Positions 5,829 to 14,966 of a DNA stretch of 64,000 nt are shown here, in pieces. A program made the position numbers and the translations under genes. Position 1 is the first letter of the stretch, and every line of letters begins with the position of its first letter. The DNA lies in contig CAJTYA010000010.1 of assembly GCA_910583985.1 (NCBI GenBank), forward strand, positions 37,712 through 101,711, written 5' to 3'. The stretch comes from an uncultured Alistipes sp. GTDB lineage: Bacteria > Bacteroidota > Bacteroidia > Bacteroidales > Rikenellaceae. The notes beneath the pieces are model-generated. The model was not told the DNA's origin. It worked only from the letters and a program-made list of their open reading frames with translations, and did not search any database.

Positions 5829-6719
5829 ATGAAACGAAGCATCCGATTCCTACCTCCCAACAAACGACAGGACCTGCAACAGCTCGTCGCACTGATCCGC
5901 GAGCATATCAAGCAGGTCGAGATGGTCATTCTCTTCGGCAGTTACGCGAAGGACAAATACGTCGATTACGACCAGCGCATCGAATTCGGCACGCCGACCT
6001 ACTACATGAGCGATTACGATCTGTTGATTCTGACCCGCAAGGACATCGGAGCCGTCAAATTCTCGCTTTATTCGAAAATCAAGAATCGTTTTTTCGAGGA
6101 CAAGAACCGCCCGTTCCACACGCATCCGCAGTTCATCAATTACGGCATCGACGATTTCAACTACGCCCTTTCGAAAGCCCACTACTTCGAGACGGAAATC
6201 AAACGCGACGGAATCGTTCTCTACGATTCGGGAGAATATAAGTTAGCGCGTCGCAGAAAACTCGATTTTACGGAGATTAAGGAACGGGCGCAGAATTATT
6301 TTGAGGATAAATTTACAACAGCTATCGACTTTTTAAATGGGGTCAATTATTATTATGGTAATGGCCGTTATAAAATGTCATCATTTCATCTTCATCAATC
6401 AACAGAAAATTTACTGCGTACCATTTCTCTGGTCTATATCCTGTACAGTCCGAAAAACCACGATCTGGACGAATTGATCCGAGGATGCAAAGCCTATACG
6501 ACCGAACTATGCAAGGCGTTCCCTCGCAACACGCCCGAAGAAGAACGGTTGTTCGACCTGTTACAACGCTCGTATATCGAATCGCGTTACAATCCCGATT
6601 TCGAAATTACGCAAGACGACATCTGCGCCCTCGTCCCGAAAGTCGAACGGCTCAAACAGATCGTCGAAAAAGTCTGCCGCGACCGCATCGCCTATTACGA
6701 CAGCCAGATCGAAAAATAA
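5829..6719 (+). CDS. Nucleotidyltransferase-HEPN fusion protein
   Basis: A 296-residue fusion of an N-terminal minimal nucleotidyltransferase (residues about 15-115) and a C-terminal HEPN domain (about 140-290). The transferase signature is LFGSYAKDKYVDYD followed by YMSDYDLLIL, giving the GS pair and the DxD metal ligands. The HEPN half has STENLLRTISLVYILYSPKNHDLDELI and SYIESRYNPDFEI. In toxin-antitoxin pairs, MNT proteins add nucleotides to HEPN RNases to silence them; a fused form could be a self-regulated nuclease, which is inference. ATG 5829 fits the domain start. Bases of about 6236-6430, in the HEPN half, are conspicuously AT-rich compared with the rest of the gene. Confidence 0.8.
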   Translation: MKRSIRFLPPNKRQDLQQLVALIREHIKQVEMVILFGSYAKDKYVDYDQRIEFGTPTYYMSDYDLLILTRKDIGAVKFSLYSKIKNRFFEDKNRPFHTHPQFINYGIDDFNYALSKAHYFETEIKRDGIVLYDSGEYKLARRRKLDFTEIKERAQNYFEDKFTTAIDFLNGVNYYYGNGRYKMSSFHLHQSTENLLRTISLVYILYSPKNHDLDELIRGCKAYTTELCKAFPRNTPEEERLFDLLQRSYIESRYNPDFEITQDDICALVPKVERLKQIVEKVCRDRIAYYDSQIEK

Positions 6720-6720
6720 T

Positions 6721-7734
6721 ATGTCCGACGAAACCGCAATCTACACCAATTTTCTGTTCTATCATTCCGAGAACGGAAAGACAAGCATACAGGTCATAGC
6801 CGATGCAGGTGCCGAAACGATATGGACCACACAGAAAGGAATGAGCGAAATTTTCGGTGTGGCAACTCCTGCCATCAGCAAACACCTGAAAAACATCTTC
6901 GAAAGCGGGGAACTGCAAGCCGATGCAGTTGTTTCCAAAATGGAAATAACTGCCGCCGACGGCAAAAGATACCTCACGAACTGTTACAATCTCGATGCGA
7001 TCATTTCGGTCGGCTACCGTGTGAACTCCCTTCAGGCCACGCGTTTCCGAATTTGGGCGACAGGCGTCCTGAAAGAATTCATGATCAAAGGCTTCGCTCT
7101 CGACGACGAACGGCTGAAACAAGGCGGAACGGTATTCGGGAAACATTATTTCGACGAACTGCTCGAACGCATCCGCGAAATTCGCTCGTCGGAACGGATG
7201 TTCTATCAGAAGCTGACCGACATTTTCGCCCAAAGTTACGACTACGACAAGACGGCGCAGATCACGTTCGATTTCTATTCGTCGATACAGAACAAGCTGG
7301 AGTATGCCGTCATCGGGCAGACTGCCGCCGAAATCATCGTTTCGCGGGCCGACTGTCGGAAGGAATATATGGGACTGAAAACATGGCGCGATGCGGGGAA
7401 GGGAGGAAAGATCCAGTTGTCGGACACCTATGTGGCCAAAAACTACATGACGCACGAGGAGTTGAGCGAATTGAACCAGTTGGTCAACATCTGTCTCGAC
7501 AGTGCCGAACTGAGTGTCAAGCGTGGACGTCCGATTTCGATGCGAGGTTGGATCGATCAGGTAAACTCGATTCTTTCGATGCACGGTTATACGTTGCTCG
7601 CGGACAAAGGATCGGTGTCGAGCGCGACTGCCCAAAAGCACGCCAAGACCGAATACGAAAAATTCCGCCCGCAGCAGGATGCCCGTTATATTTCCGATTT
7701 CGACGAAATCGTAACGAAGACATTGAAACGGTAG
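6721..7734 (+). CDS. RhuM-family protein
   Basis: A 337-residue protein of the RhuM family (COG3943), named from a Salmonella pathogenicity-island gene and often found near toxin-antitoxin and restriction genes; no biochemical activity is established. Residues about 30-75 (MSEIFGVATPAISKHLKNI) look like a DNA-binding helix-turn-helix. The conserved core LTNCYNLDAIISVGYRVNS and FRIWATGVLKEF follows at about 83-117. Only one base separates it from the MNT-HEPN stop codon, so the two are almost certainly translated together. Confidence 0.85.
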   Translation: MSDETAIYTNFLFYHSENGKTSIQVIADAGAETIWTTQKGMSEIFGVATPAISKHLKNIFESGELQADAVVSKMEITAADGKRYLTNCYNLDAIISVGYRVNSLQATRFRIWATGVLKEFMIKGFALDDERLKQGGTVFGKHYFDELLERIREIRSSERMFYQKLTDIFAQSYDYDKTAQITFDFYSSIQNKLEYAVIGQTAAEIIVSRADCRKEYMGLKTWRDAGKGGKIQLSDTYVAKNYMTHEELSELNQLVNICLDSAELSVKRGRPISMRGWIDQVNSILSMHGYTLLADKGSVSSATAQKHAKTEYEKFRPQQDARYISDFDEIVTKTLKR

Positions 7735-7744
7735 TTTTATACCC

Positions 7745-8602
7745 ATGACCCAAAAACAAGCGATACGACTTTTCGAGGAGCGCAAGGTGCGCACCGTGTG
7801 GGACGACCGGACCGAGAAATGGTACTGTTCCATCGTCGACGTGGTGGCTGTGTTGACGGACAGCATCGATGCGGCCGCCTATTGGCGCAAGTTGAAACAA
7901 CGACTGAAAGCCGAAGGAAACGAAACCGTGACAAACTGTCACAGTTTGAAAATGCCCGCTGCCGACGGCAAGATGCGGATGACGGACGTAGCCGACACCG
8001 AACAGCTTTTCCGCCTGATTCAGTCGATCCCGTCGCCGAAGGCCGAGCCGTTCAAGTTGTGGTTAGCTTCGCTGGGACGGGAGCGGTTAGAGGAGATGGA
8101 CGATCCGGAAATCGGCATCGACCGCATGTTGGAATATTACCACCGCAAGGGCTACTCCGAGAACTGGATCAACCAGCGCCTGAAATCCATCGAGGTACGC
8201 AAGGAACTGACCGACGAATGGGAGCGGCGCGGCGTACGGAAAGGACAGGAGTTCGCCGTGCTGACGGACATCGTCACACAAGGCTGGTCGGGCATGACGA
8301 CGCGGGAGTACAAGCGATACAAGGGCCTGAAGACCGAAAGCCTGCGCGACAACATGACGAACCTCGAACTGGTGCTGAACATGCTCGCGGAGGCTTCGAC
8401 GACGGAAATTTCCAAAGAGAAGAAACCGTGCACCGTCGCCCAGAACCGCAAAGTCGCCGCCGAAGGAGGTTCGGTCGCCGCCGCGGCCCGCAAAACGCTC
8501 GAAGCCAGAACGGGAAAGAAAGTCGTCTCGCGACTCAACGCCCGACGGATGTTAACGGAAAAGAACCTCGAAGAAACTGAAGCGCCGGAAACCGACGAAT
8601 AA
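7745..8602 (+). CDS. BRO-N/DinD-like phage antirepressor-type protein
   Basis: A 285-residue protein whose first 110 residues resemble the BRO/KilA-N-type DNA-binding module of phage antirepressors and DinD proteins (VRTVWDDRTEKWYCSIVDVV, YWRKLKQRLKAEGNE). The middle and C-terminal parts (WERRGVRKGQEFAVLTDIV, TREYKRYKGLKTESLRDNMT) match the longer Bacteroides members of this group. The tail after residue 225 is basic and lysine/arginine-rich. It starts 10 bases after rhuM and ends the three-gene operon. It may be a regulator or a nucleic-acid-binding effector; I cannot tell which. Confidence 0.75.
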   Translation: MTQKQAIRLFEERKVRTVWDDRTEKWYCSIVDVVAVLTDSIDAAAYWRKLKQRLKAEGNETVTNCHSLKMPAADGKMRMTDVADTEQLFRLIQSIPSPKAEPFKLWLASLGRERLEEMDDPEIGIDRMLEYYHRKGYSENWINQRLKSIEVRKELTDEWERRGVRKGQEFAVLTDIVTQGWSGMTTREYKRYKGLKTESLRDNMTNLELVLNMLAEASTTEISKEKKPCTVAQNRKVAAEGGSVAAAARKTLEARTGKKVVSRLNARRMLTEKNLEETEAPETDE

Positions 8603-8657
8603 CACGCCTCACGGTATTCCCCTGTTTCTCCGAAGCCGGACGAAACGGCCGCCCCCC

Positions 8658-9420
8658 ATCGAGAGAAAGGGCGAGGATTCCCGATTTCCACGAACGAGGC
8701 GGACTTCGTGCCGGACAAAGGCCGGTGCATCGAGGCCGATTATTTTGGAGAGCGGCCTGTCACACCGCAATGCTCCGTTCCGGACCTTATGGGGTATGGA
8801 ACGAGCGGAATGTTCGTACCTCGGCACCCCCATCCCCCATCGTGACGGCAGCATTCGGAACAGCCGAGACGCCGTCCCGAAGCAACGCCGAAAAAGGAAG
8901 GGCCGCAGGAGAGCCGCCCCGTCAAGAAAAAGGACAAGTATCCCCGATTTCCGCAGACAAGGCGGATTTCGTGACGGGCAAAGGCCGGTCCATTGAGGCC
9001 AGTTATTTCAAAAAACGGCCTGTCGCACCGCAATGCTCCGTTCCGGACCTTATGGGGTATGGAACGAGCGGAATGTTCGTACCTCGGCACCCCCATCCCC
9101 CATCGTGACGGCAGCATTCGGAACAGCCGAGACGTTGTCCCGAATGCAACGCCGAAAAAGGAAGAGCCGCAGGAGAGGCCGAACTGCCCGTCAAGAAAAA
9201 GGGCAAGTATGTTCGACTTCGCAGGAAAAGCGGATTGCGATTCGGGCAAAGACAAGCCCATCCGAGGTCAATTTTTCGGAAAGCAGCGCGGCGACTGCGA
9301 TGCTTCGTTCCGGGTTCTACAGATTATTTGACGGTGTATTCACACCCGATCCTCCCATCGTGACGGCGGTAGCAATCGGAACAGTCGCGACGCAGCCACC
9401 CAACCCACGCCGCACCCGAA
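8658..9420. repeat. Imperfect tandem array, period about 263 bases
   Basis: Two full units (8731-8993, 8994-9262), a partial unit before them (8658-8730) and a decayed third after them (9263 to about 9420). Landmarks repeat as CGGCCTGT at 8753 and 9016, and TGCTCC at 8771 and 9034 with a decayed TGCTTC at 9301. Each full unit contains an imperfect inverted repeat around GGTATGGAACGA and TGTTCGTACC. Frames open across the array but match nothing and shift between units. The array fills the gap between the convergent 3' ends of the BRO-like gene and fba. Confidence 0.85.
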
Positions 9421-9436
9421 AAAGGGCGAACCGCCG

Positions 9437-9470
9437 AAAAAAAGAAAGAGCCGCCGAGAACGGCGACTCT
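9437..9470 (-). terminator. Intrinsic terminator after fba
   Basis: On the minus strand, AGAGTCGCCG (from 9470) pairs with CGGCGGCTCT (to 9447) across a 4-base loop, one G-T pair, followed by a T-rich run to 9437. It is 24 bases past the fba stop. Confidence 0.8.
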
Positions 9471-9493
9471 TCCTCCCTATTAAATAGTACAGA

Positions 9494-10495
9494 TTAGCAT
9501 TCGAGTTTGCCGGCCGAACCCAGTACGTTGATGAGTTTGGCTTTGTAGAGTTCTTTGAGGCGGTCGCGAGCCGGGCCGAGGTATTTGCGCGGGTCGAACT
9601 CGGCGGGTTTGGTCGCCATGATTTCGCGCACGGCTGCCGTCATGGCCAGACGACCGTCGGAGTCGATGTTGATCTTGCAGACGGCCGATTTCGAGGCTTC
9701 GCGGAGCTGTTCTTCGGGGATTCCGATCGCGTCTTTGAGGGCGCCGCCGTATTTGTTGATGATCGCCACCTGATCCTGAGGCACCGAGGAGGAGCCGTGG
9801 AGCACGATGGGGAAGCCGGGGATGCGGGTTTCGATCTCCTTGAGGATGTCGAAGCGCAAGGGGGGCGGAACCAGTACGCCGTTGGCGTCGCGCGTGCACT
9901 GTTCGGGCGTGAACTTGTTGGCGCCGTGCGAGGTACCGATAGAAATAGCCAGCGAATCCACGCCGGTGCGCGATACGAAATCGATCACCTGATCGGGTTC
10001 GGTGTAGGTGTGGTGTTCGGCCTTCACGTCGTCTTCGATGCCGGCCAGCACGCCGAGCTCGCCTTCGACCGTCACGTCGAACTGGTGCGCATATTCGACG
10101 ACTTTCTTCGTCAGCGCGATGTTTTCTTCGTAGGGCAGGTGCGAACCGTCGATCATCACCGACGAGAAGCCCATGTCGATGCACGACTTGCAGAGTTCGA
10201 ACGAATCGCCGTGGTCGAGGTGCAGCACGATCTGCGGGCAGGCGCAACCCAGTTCCTTGGCATATTCTACGGCACCCTGTGCCATGTAACGCAGCAACGT
10301 CTGGTTGGCGTACTTGCGGGCGCCGCTCGACACCTGAAGGATAACGGGCGACTTGGTTTCGACAGCAGCCTGAATGATGGCCTGCATCTGCTCCATATTG
10401 TTGAAATTGAAGGCTGCGATCGCGTATTTGCCTTCCATGGCCTTTTTGAACATCTCGCGGGTGTTCACCAAGCCCAGATCTTTGTAATTAACCAT
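9494..10495 (-). CDS. fba: Class II fructose-bisphosphate aldolase
   Basis: Zinc-dependent aldolase of glycolysis and gluconeogenesis (fructose 1,6-bisphosphate to dihydroxyacetone phosphate plus glyceraldehyde 3-phosphate). At 333 residues it has class II length. The zinc and catalytic motif is IVLHLDHGDSFE; further signatures are VEGELGVLAGIED, LAISIGTSHG and the phosphate loop LHGSSSVP. It lies 237 bases downstream of pgi on the same strand, but has its own promoter candidate and terminator, so it can be made as a single-gene transcript. Its neighbours pgi and gpsA form a small central-carbon cluster. Confidence 0.97.
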   Translation of the reverse strand: MVNYKDLGLVNTREMFKKAMEGKYAIAAFNFNNMEQMQAIIQAAVETKSPVILQVSSGARKYANQTLLRYMAQGAVEYAKELGCACPQIVLHLDHGDSFELCKSCIDMGFSSVMIDGSHLPYEENIALTKKVVEYAHQFDVTVEGELGVLAGIEDDVKAEHHTYTEPDQVIDFVSRTGVDSLAISIGTSHGANKFTPEQCTRDANGVLVPPPLRFDILKEIETRIPGFPIVLHGSSSVPQDQVAIINKYGGALKDAIGIPEEQLREASKSAVCKINIDSDGRLAMTAAVREIMATKPAEFDPRKYLGPARDRLKELYKAKLINVLGSAGKLEC

Positions 10496-10615
10496 AGTTG
10501 TGAATCGTTTTATGTTAGTAACTGTCGTTGCGAAAGTTTCCCGCAGCGGGCGCTCCGGGACATCCGGGCTCCGCGCCGGGCGTTCCCGTCCGGCACCCCT
10601 GCCGCGTTACGGCCT

Positions 10616-10645
10616 CAAATTTAACGAAAATCCGCGTCTTTGCGA
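10616..10645 (-). promoter_or_regulatory. Candidate promoter for fba
   Basis: TAAATTTG (minus, 10623-10616) matches TAnnTTTG exactly; the -33 position shows TTTCG rather than TTG. It is about 120 bases before the start codon. Confidence 0.45.
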
Positions 10646-10732
10646 AAGGTTTCGTAAATTTATTTAAAATTCATTCGCCGCACGGGCCGTTCCCTCGCAG
10701 GGGCGGGCCTTCCGCTTCCGTCCGACGGCCGT

Positions 10733-12076
10733 TTACAGCCGGCGACGCAGTTCTTCGCCCTGTTCCTCGAAGCCGGGCTTGCCCAGCAGCGCGAACATGT
10801 TTTTCTTGTAGGCCTCCACGCCTGGCTGGTCGAACGGATTGACGCCCAGTGCATAACCGCTCATGCCGCAGGCCTTTTCGAAGAAATAGAGCAGGGCGCC
10901 CAGATAATACTCGTTGAGTTCGGGCAGCTCGATGCGGATATTGGGCACGCCGCCGTCCACGTGGGCCAGCATGGTACCCATTTCGGCCATCCGGTTCACC
11001 TCGCCGATCCGCTTGCCGGAGAGATAGTTCAGGCCGTCGAGGTTGTCGGGGTCGGATTCGATTCTCACCTCGTGCTTGGGACGGTCGATGCTCACGATGG
11101 TTTCCATCAGCGTGCGTTCGCCCTGCTGGATGTACTGGCCCATCGAGTGCAGGTCGGCCGTCAGCGTCACGCTGGCCGGGAAAATGCCCTTGCCGTCCTT
11201 GCCCTCGCTCTCGCCGTAGAGCTGTTTCCACCACTCGGCCACGTAGAGCAGCTTGGGGTCGTAGCTTCCCAAAATTTCGATCTTGCAGCCCTTGCGGTAG
11301 AGCGCCGTGCGGGCGGCGGCGTACAGGGCTGCGGGATTCTCCTCGAACGGCACGTCGACGCCCGTGGCGGCGGCCATGTCCTGCGCTCCGCGCACCAGCT
11401 CGGCCACATCGACGCCGGCAGCGGCCAGCGGCAGCAGACCCACCGGCGTGAGGACCGAGTAGCGGCCGCCCACGTTGTCCGGAATCACGAACGTGGCATA
11501 CCCTTCCCTTTCGGCAAGCGTCCGCAGCGCACCGCGCTTGGCGTCGGTCACGGCCACGATCCGCTTGGCGGCTTCGGCCTTGCCGTAGCGATCCTCGATC
11601 TCCTTCTTGAGGATGCGGAACGCGACGGCCGGTTCGGTCGTCGTGCCCGACTTGGAAATGACGATCGTCGAAAGGCGGTAGGGCTTCACGGCGGCGAGCA
11701 GTTCGGCCATGTAGTCCTCACTGAGGTTCTGTCCGGCGAAGAGCAGCACGGGCTTGTCCTGTTTGCCGTGCAGCGGAGCGAACGAATCGCTCATGGCTTC
11801 GAGCACAGCCTTGGTGCCGAGATAGGAGCCCCCGATGCCGATGACGACGATCACGTCGGAGAGCGAGGCCAGCGAACGGGCGCAGTCGCCGATCGTTTCG
11901 AGGCACTGCGGCGTCACCTGCTGCGGAAGGCCGACCCATCCCAGAAAGTCGTTCCCGGCGCCGCTGCCGTCGTGCAGCGTGCGGTTGGCCGCTTCGATTT
12001 CGCCTTTGAGCGCATTTACTTCGGCCGCGGAAGCCCGGCCGTAAATCCTGTCGATACCGATTTTGAAAATACCCAT
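10733..12076 (-). CDS. pgi: Glucose-6-phosphate isomerase
   Basis: Interconverts glucose 6-phosphate and fructose 6-phosphate in the cytosol. The 447-residue length is that of the shorter bacterial form. Motifs are [10 protein letters not shown] (81-90) and [10 protein letters not shown] for sugar-phosphate binding, signature 1 NVGGRYSVL, and signature 2 [12 protein letters not shown] near the C-terminus. It starts 22 bases after the gpsA stop, so gpsA-pgi are cotranscribed. Confidence 0.97.
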   Translation of the reverse strand: MGIFKIGIDRIYGRASAAEVNALKGEIEAANRTLHDGSGAGNDFLGWVGLPQQVTPQCLETIGDCARSLASLSDVIVVIGIGGSYLGTKAVLEAMSDSFAPLHGKQDKPVLLFAGQNLSEDYMAELLAAVKPYRLSTIVISKSGTTTEPAVAFRILKKEIEDRYGKAEAAKRIVAVTDAKRGALRTLAEREGYATFVIPDNVGGRYSVLTPVGLLPLAAAGVDVAELVRGAQDMAAATGVDVPFEENPAALYAAARTALYRKGCKIEILGSYDPKLLYVAEWWKQLYGESEGKDGKGIFPASVTLTADLHSMGQYIQQGERTLMETIVSIDRPKHEVRIESDPDNLDGLNYLSGKRIGEVNRMAEMGTMLAHVDGGVPNIRIELPELNEYYLGALLYFFEKACGMSGYALGVNPFDQPGVEAYKKNMFALLGKPGFEEQGEELRRRL

Positions 12077-12098
12077 GACTATGATGTTTTGAATTGTT

Positions 12099-13106
12099 TC
12101 ATACCAGTTTGTCGGTCAGCGAGGCGAGAGCGGACGCCGCAGGCGCCTCCCGATAGAGCATGTCGTAGACGGCCGAGGCGATGGGCATCTCCACGCCGTG
12201 CCGCTCGTTGATCTTCATGACGCATTCGGCGGCATAGTACCCCTCGGCCACCATGTTCATCTCGGCGCGGGCCGAAGCGACGCTGTATCCCTTGCCGATC
12301 ATCAGTCCGAAGCGGCGGTTACGGCTGAACTGCGAATAGGAGGTGACCAGCAGGTCGCCCAGATAGGCCGAGGCGAACGTATCGCGCGGGGCGGGATAGG
12401 TCCGCTCCATGAAGCGCGACATCTCCATCGCCCCGTTGGAAATGAGCACGGCGAGGAAATTGTCGCCGTACCCCAGTCCGACGGCGACGCCCACGGCCAG
12501 CGCATAGATGTTCTTCAGCACCGAGGCATATTCTATGCCGTAGATGTCGGTCGAATGGCTCACGGCGATGTAGGGCGTGCGGATCTTGCGGCCCAGCATC
12601 ACCGAATCGTCCATGTTCTTGCAGACGGCCGTCAGGTAGGAAAGCCTTTCGAGGGCCACCTCCTCGGCATGGCAGGGCCCCGACACGATGCCGATGCGGT
12701 CGAACGGTACGCCGTAGCGGCGGTTGACGTACTCGGCCACCGTCACCAGTTCGCCGGGCACGATGCCCTTGATGGCCGAGACGACGAACTTTCCCTCCAG
12801 CGGTTCGGTGAGCGCGTCGAGCGTCGTCTTCAGATAGACCGACGGCACGGCCAGCACGATAATGTCGGCCCCGCGCACTACCGCGTCCAGATCGTCCGAA
12901 AGAAACAGCCGCCCGGCGGGAAAATGCACGCCGCTCAGGTACCGGGGATTGGTGCCGTGACGGCGGATATGCTCCAGCACGTCCCGGCTGCGGATATACC
13001 ATCCCACTTCCGCTTCGTTTTCGAGCAATATTTTGACCAGCGCGGTCGCCCAACTGCCGTATCCCACGACGGCACAGCGTGCCCCGCTGTCGATTCCATA
13101 GGTCAT
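12099..13106 (-). CDS. gpsA: Glycerol-3-phosphate dehydrogenase (NAD(P)+)
   Basis: Reduces dihydroxyacetone phosphate to sn-glycerol 3-phosphate, the backbone for phospholipids. The 335-residue protein begins [19 protein letters not shown], with the dinucleotide loop [11 protein letters not shown]. The catalytic lysine lies in SAIKGIVPG, and the C-terminal domain has the expected [18 protein letters not shown] and GYYAAE segments. The frame is open further upstream, but that extension (from 13355) is low-complexity and overlaps the promoter; ATG 13106 gives the family N-terminus. First gene of the gpsA-pgi unit, divergent from purH. Confidence 0.95.
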   Translation of the reverse strand: MTYGIDSGARCAVVGYGSWATALVKILLENEAEVGWYIRSRDVLEHIRRHGTNPRYLSGVHFPAGRLFLSDDLDAVVRGADIIVLAVPSVYLKTTLDALTEPLEGKFVVSAIKGIVPGELVTVAEYVNRRYGVPFDRIGIVSGPCHAEEVALERLSYLTAVCKNMDDSVMLGRKIRTPYIAVSHSTDIYGIEYASVLKNIYALAVGVAVGLGYGDNFLAVLISNGAMEMSRFMERTYPAPRDTFASAYLGDLLVTSYSQFSRNRRFGLMIGKGYSVASARAEMNMVAEGYYAAECVMKINERHGVEMPIASAVYDMLYREAPAASALASLTDKLV

Positions 13107-13126
13107 AACGAGATCGTTTCGAATGA

Positions 13127-13134
13127 CAAATGTA
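13127..13134 (-). promoter_or_regulatory. -7 element for gpsA-pgi
   Basis: TACATTTG on the minus strand, an exact TAnnTTTG match 21 bases before the start codon. No clear TTG at the -33 position. Confidence 0.5.
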
Positions 13135-13322
13135 TAAATTATTTGCCATTTCCCCCACACCGCCGCGACCCGATCGTCCGCCGGGCCCTGCGGACGCCCC
13201 GCCCCCCTTCCGCAGAGCCCGCACGTCCGGGCGGTCGCTCCCGACGGAAGGGGCATGGCACGCCGTCTGCGCACCGGCATTATTTTTCCGCTCCGGGAGG
13301 TCGGTGCGAACTCTTTTTTTCG

Positions 13323-13330
13323 TATCTTTG
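13323..13330 (+). promoter_or_regulatory. -7 element for purH
   Basis: TATCTTTG, an exact TAnnTTTG match, 33 bases before the GTG start. The -33 region is weak. I see no purine-riboswitch-like sequence in this short leader. Confidence 0.5.
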
Positions 13331-13363
13331 TACGATCGACAACAACCCTAAACATACAAGACT

Positions 13364-14884
13364 GTGAAAAAGATAAAAAGCGCGCTCGTTTCGGTCTATT
13401 ACAAGAACGGACTGGAACGCATCGTAAGGAAGCTGTCCGAAGACGGAGTCACGATATACTCGACGGGAGGCACCCTCTCGTTCATCGAGGGACTGGGCCT
13501 CGAAGCCATCGCGGTAGAGAGCCTCACGGGCTACCCGTCGATTCTGGGCGGACGGGTCAAGACGCTGCATCCCAAAGTATTCGGCGGCATCCTCGCCCGC
13601 AGGGACAACCCCACGGACGCCGAGCAGGCCGCACAATACGAAATTCCGGAAATCGACGCGGTGATCGTCGACCTGTATCCCTTCGAGCAGACGGTCGCTT
13701 CGGGCGCCGCCGAACAGGACATCATCGAGAAGATCGACATCGGAGGCATCTCGCTCATCCGCGCCGCGGCCAAGAACTTCAAGGACGTCGTGATCGTCCC
13801 CTCGGTGGCCCAGTATGACGAATTCTACGAAATCATCACCGCCCAGCACAGCGCCACGACGCTCGAACAGCGCCGCCGTTTCGCCGCCCACGCTTTCGAC
13901 GTGAGTTCGCACTACGATTCGGCCATCTTCGGGTACTTCAACCGCAAGGAAAACCTGCCGTCGTTCAAACTGAGCTTCGGCGAGGGCCTCTCGCTGCGTT
14001 ACGGCGAAAACCCGCATCAGGCGGCCACGTTCTACGGCGATACGGACAGACTGTTCGACAAGCTCAACGGCAAAGACATTTCGTACAACAACATGCTCGA
14101 CATCGACGCGGCGATCAACCTCGTCGAAGAGTTCGACGAACCGACGTTCGTCATCATGAAGCACAACAACGCCTGCGGCGTGGCCAGCCGCCCGACGGTG
14201 CTCGAAGCATGGAAGGACGCGCTGGCGGGCGACCCCGTGTCGGCCTTCGGCGGCGTGCTCATCACCAACCGCGAGGTGGATGCGGCGACGGCCGAAGAGA
14301 TCAACAAGCTGTTCTTCGAAGTGATCCTCGCCCCGTCCTATGCCGACGCGGCGCTCGAAACGCTCAAAAGCAAGAAGAACCGCATCATCCTGCGCCTCAA
14401 GGACACGACGCGCTGTCCGAAACAGTTCCGCTCGCTGCTCAACGGCATAGCCGTACAGGACCGCGACGCCAAAGTGGGCGGCCGCGACGGCGAACCCCGC
14501 TACGCCACCGAAAAGCAGGCATCGGAAAAACAGCTCGCCGACATGATCTTCGCCAACAAGATCGTCAAGCACTCCAAGAGCAATGCCATCGTACTGGCCA
14601 AAGACGGCATGCTCGTGGCCAGCGGCATCGGACAGACCTCGCGCGTGGACGCACTCAAACAGGCCATCGCCAAGGCCAAAGGCTTCGGGTTCGACCTGCG
14701 GGGCGCCGTCATGGCCTCCGACGCCTACTTCCCCTTCGGCGACTGCGTGGAAATCGCGCACAAGGAAGGCGTGGACGCCGTCATCCAGCCGGGCGGGTCG
14801 GTCCGCGACCACGAAAGCATCGACTACTGCAATGCCAACGGCATGGCGATGCTGTTCACGGGGCTGAGACATTTCAAACACTAA
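13364..14884 (+). CDS. purH: Bifunctional AICAR formyltransferase/IMP cyclohydrolase
   Basis: Catalyses the last two steps of de novo IMP synthesis. The 506-residue protein starts at GTG 13364 (KKIKSALVSVYYKNGL). The N-terminal IMP cyclohydrolase (MGS-like) domain spans about 1-140, with YSTGGTLSFIE, GGRVKTLHPKV and VDLYPFE. The transformylase domain has the catalytic Lys-His pair in MKHNNACGVA, then GDPVSAFGG and QPGGSVRDHESI. Single gene with its own promoter; mreB begins 82 bases downstream. Confidence 0.97.
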   Translation: MKKIKSALVSVYYKNGLERIVRKLSEDGVTIYSTGGTLSFIEGLGLEAIAVESLTGYPSILGGRVKTLHPKVFGGILARRDNPTDAEQAAQYEIPEIDAVIVDLYPFEQTVASGAAEQDIIEKIDIGGISLIRAAAKNFKDVVIVPSVAQYDEFYEIITAQHSATTLEQRRRFAAHAFDVSSHYDSAIFGYFNRKENLPSFKLSFGEGLSLRYGENPHQAATFYGDTDRLFDKLNGKDISYNNMLDIDAAINLVEEFDEPTFVIMKHNNACGVASRPTVLEAWKDALAGDPVSAFGGVLITNREVDAATAEEINKLFFEVILAPSYADAALETLKSKKNRIILRLKDTTRCPKQFRSLLNGIAVQDRDAKVGGRDGEPRYATEKQASEKQLADMIFANKIVKHSKSNAIVLAKDGMLVASGIGQTSRVDALKQAIAKAKGFGFDLRGAVMASDAYFPFGDCVEIAHKEGVDAVIQPGGSVRDHESIDYCNANGMAMLFTGLRHFKH

Positions 14885-14966
14885 ACACCCGGAGGTCCCG
14901 GCGTCGCGCACGGTGCGGCGCCGGGACACTGCACCGGTCCGTACCGGCAAACAACACGAAAACGCT

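Noticed and set aside
8658..9420. CRISPR array
   Set aside because: The unit is about 263 bases with no short conserved repeat and unique spacers, and no cas genes are near.
13107..13355. N-terminal extension of gpsA by about 83 codons
   Set aside because: Low-complexity sequence without homology, and it overlaps the best -7 element.
13331..13363. Purine riboswitch ahead of purH
   Set aside because: The predicted leader is only about 25-30 bases, too short for an aptamer, and has no matching motif.
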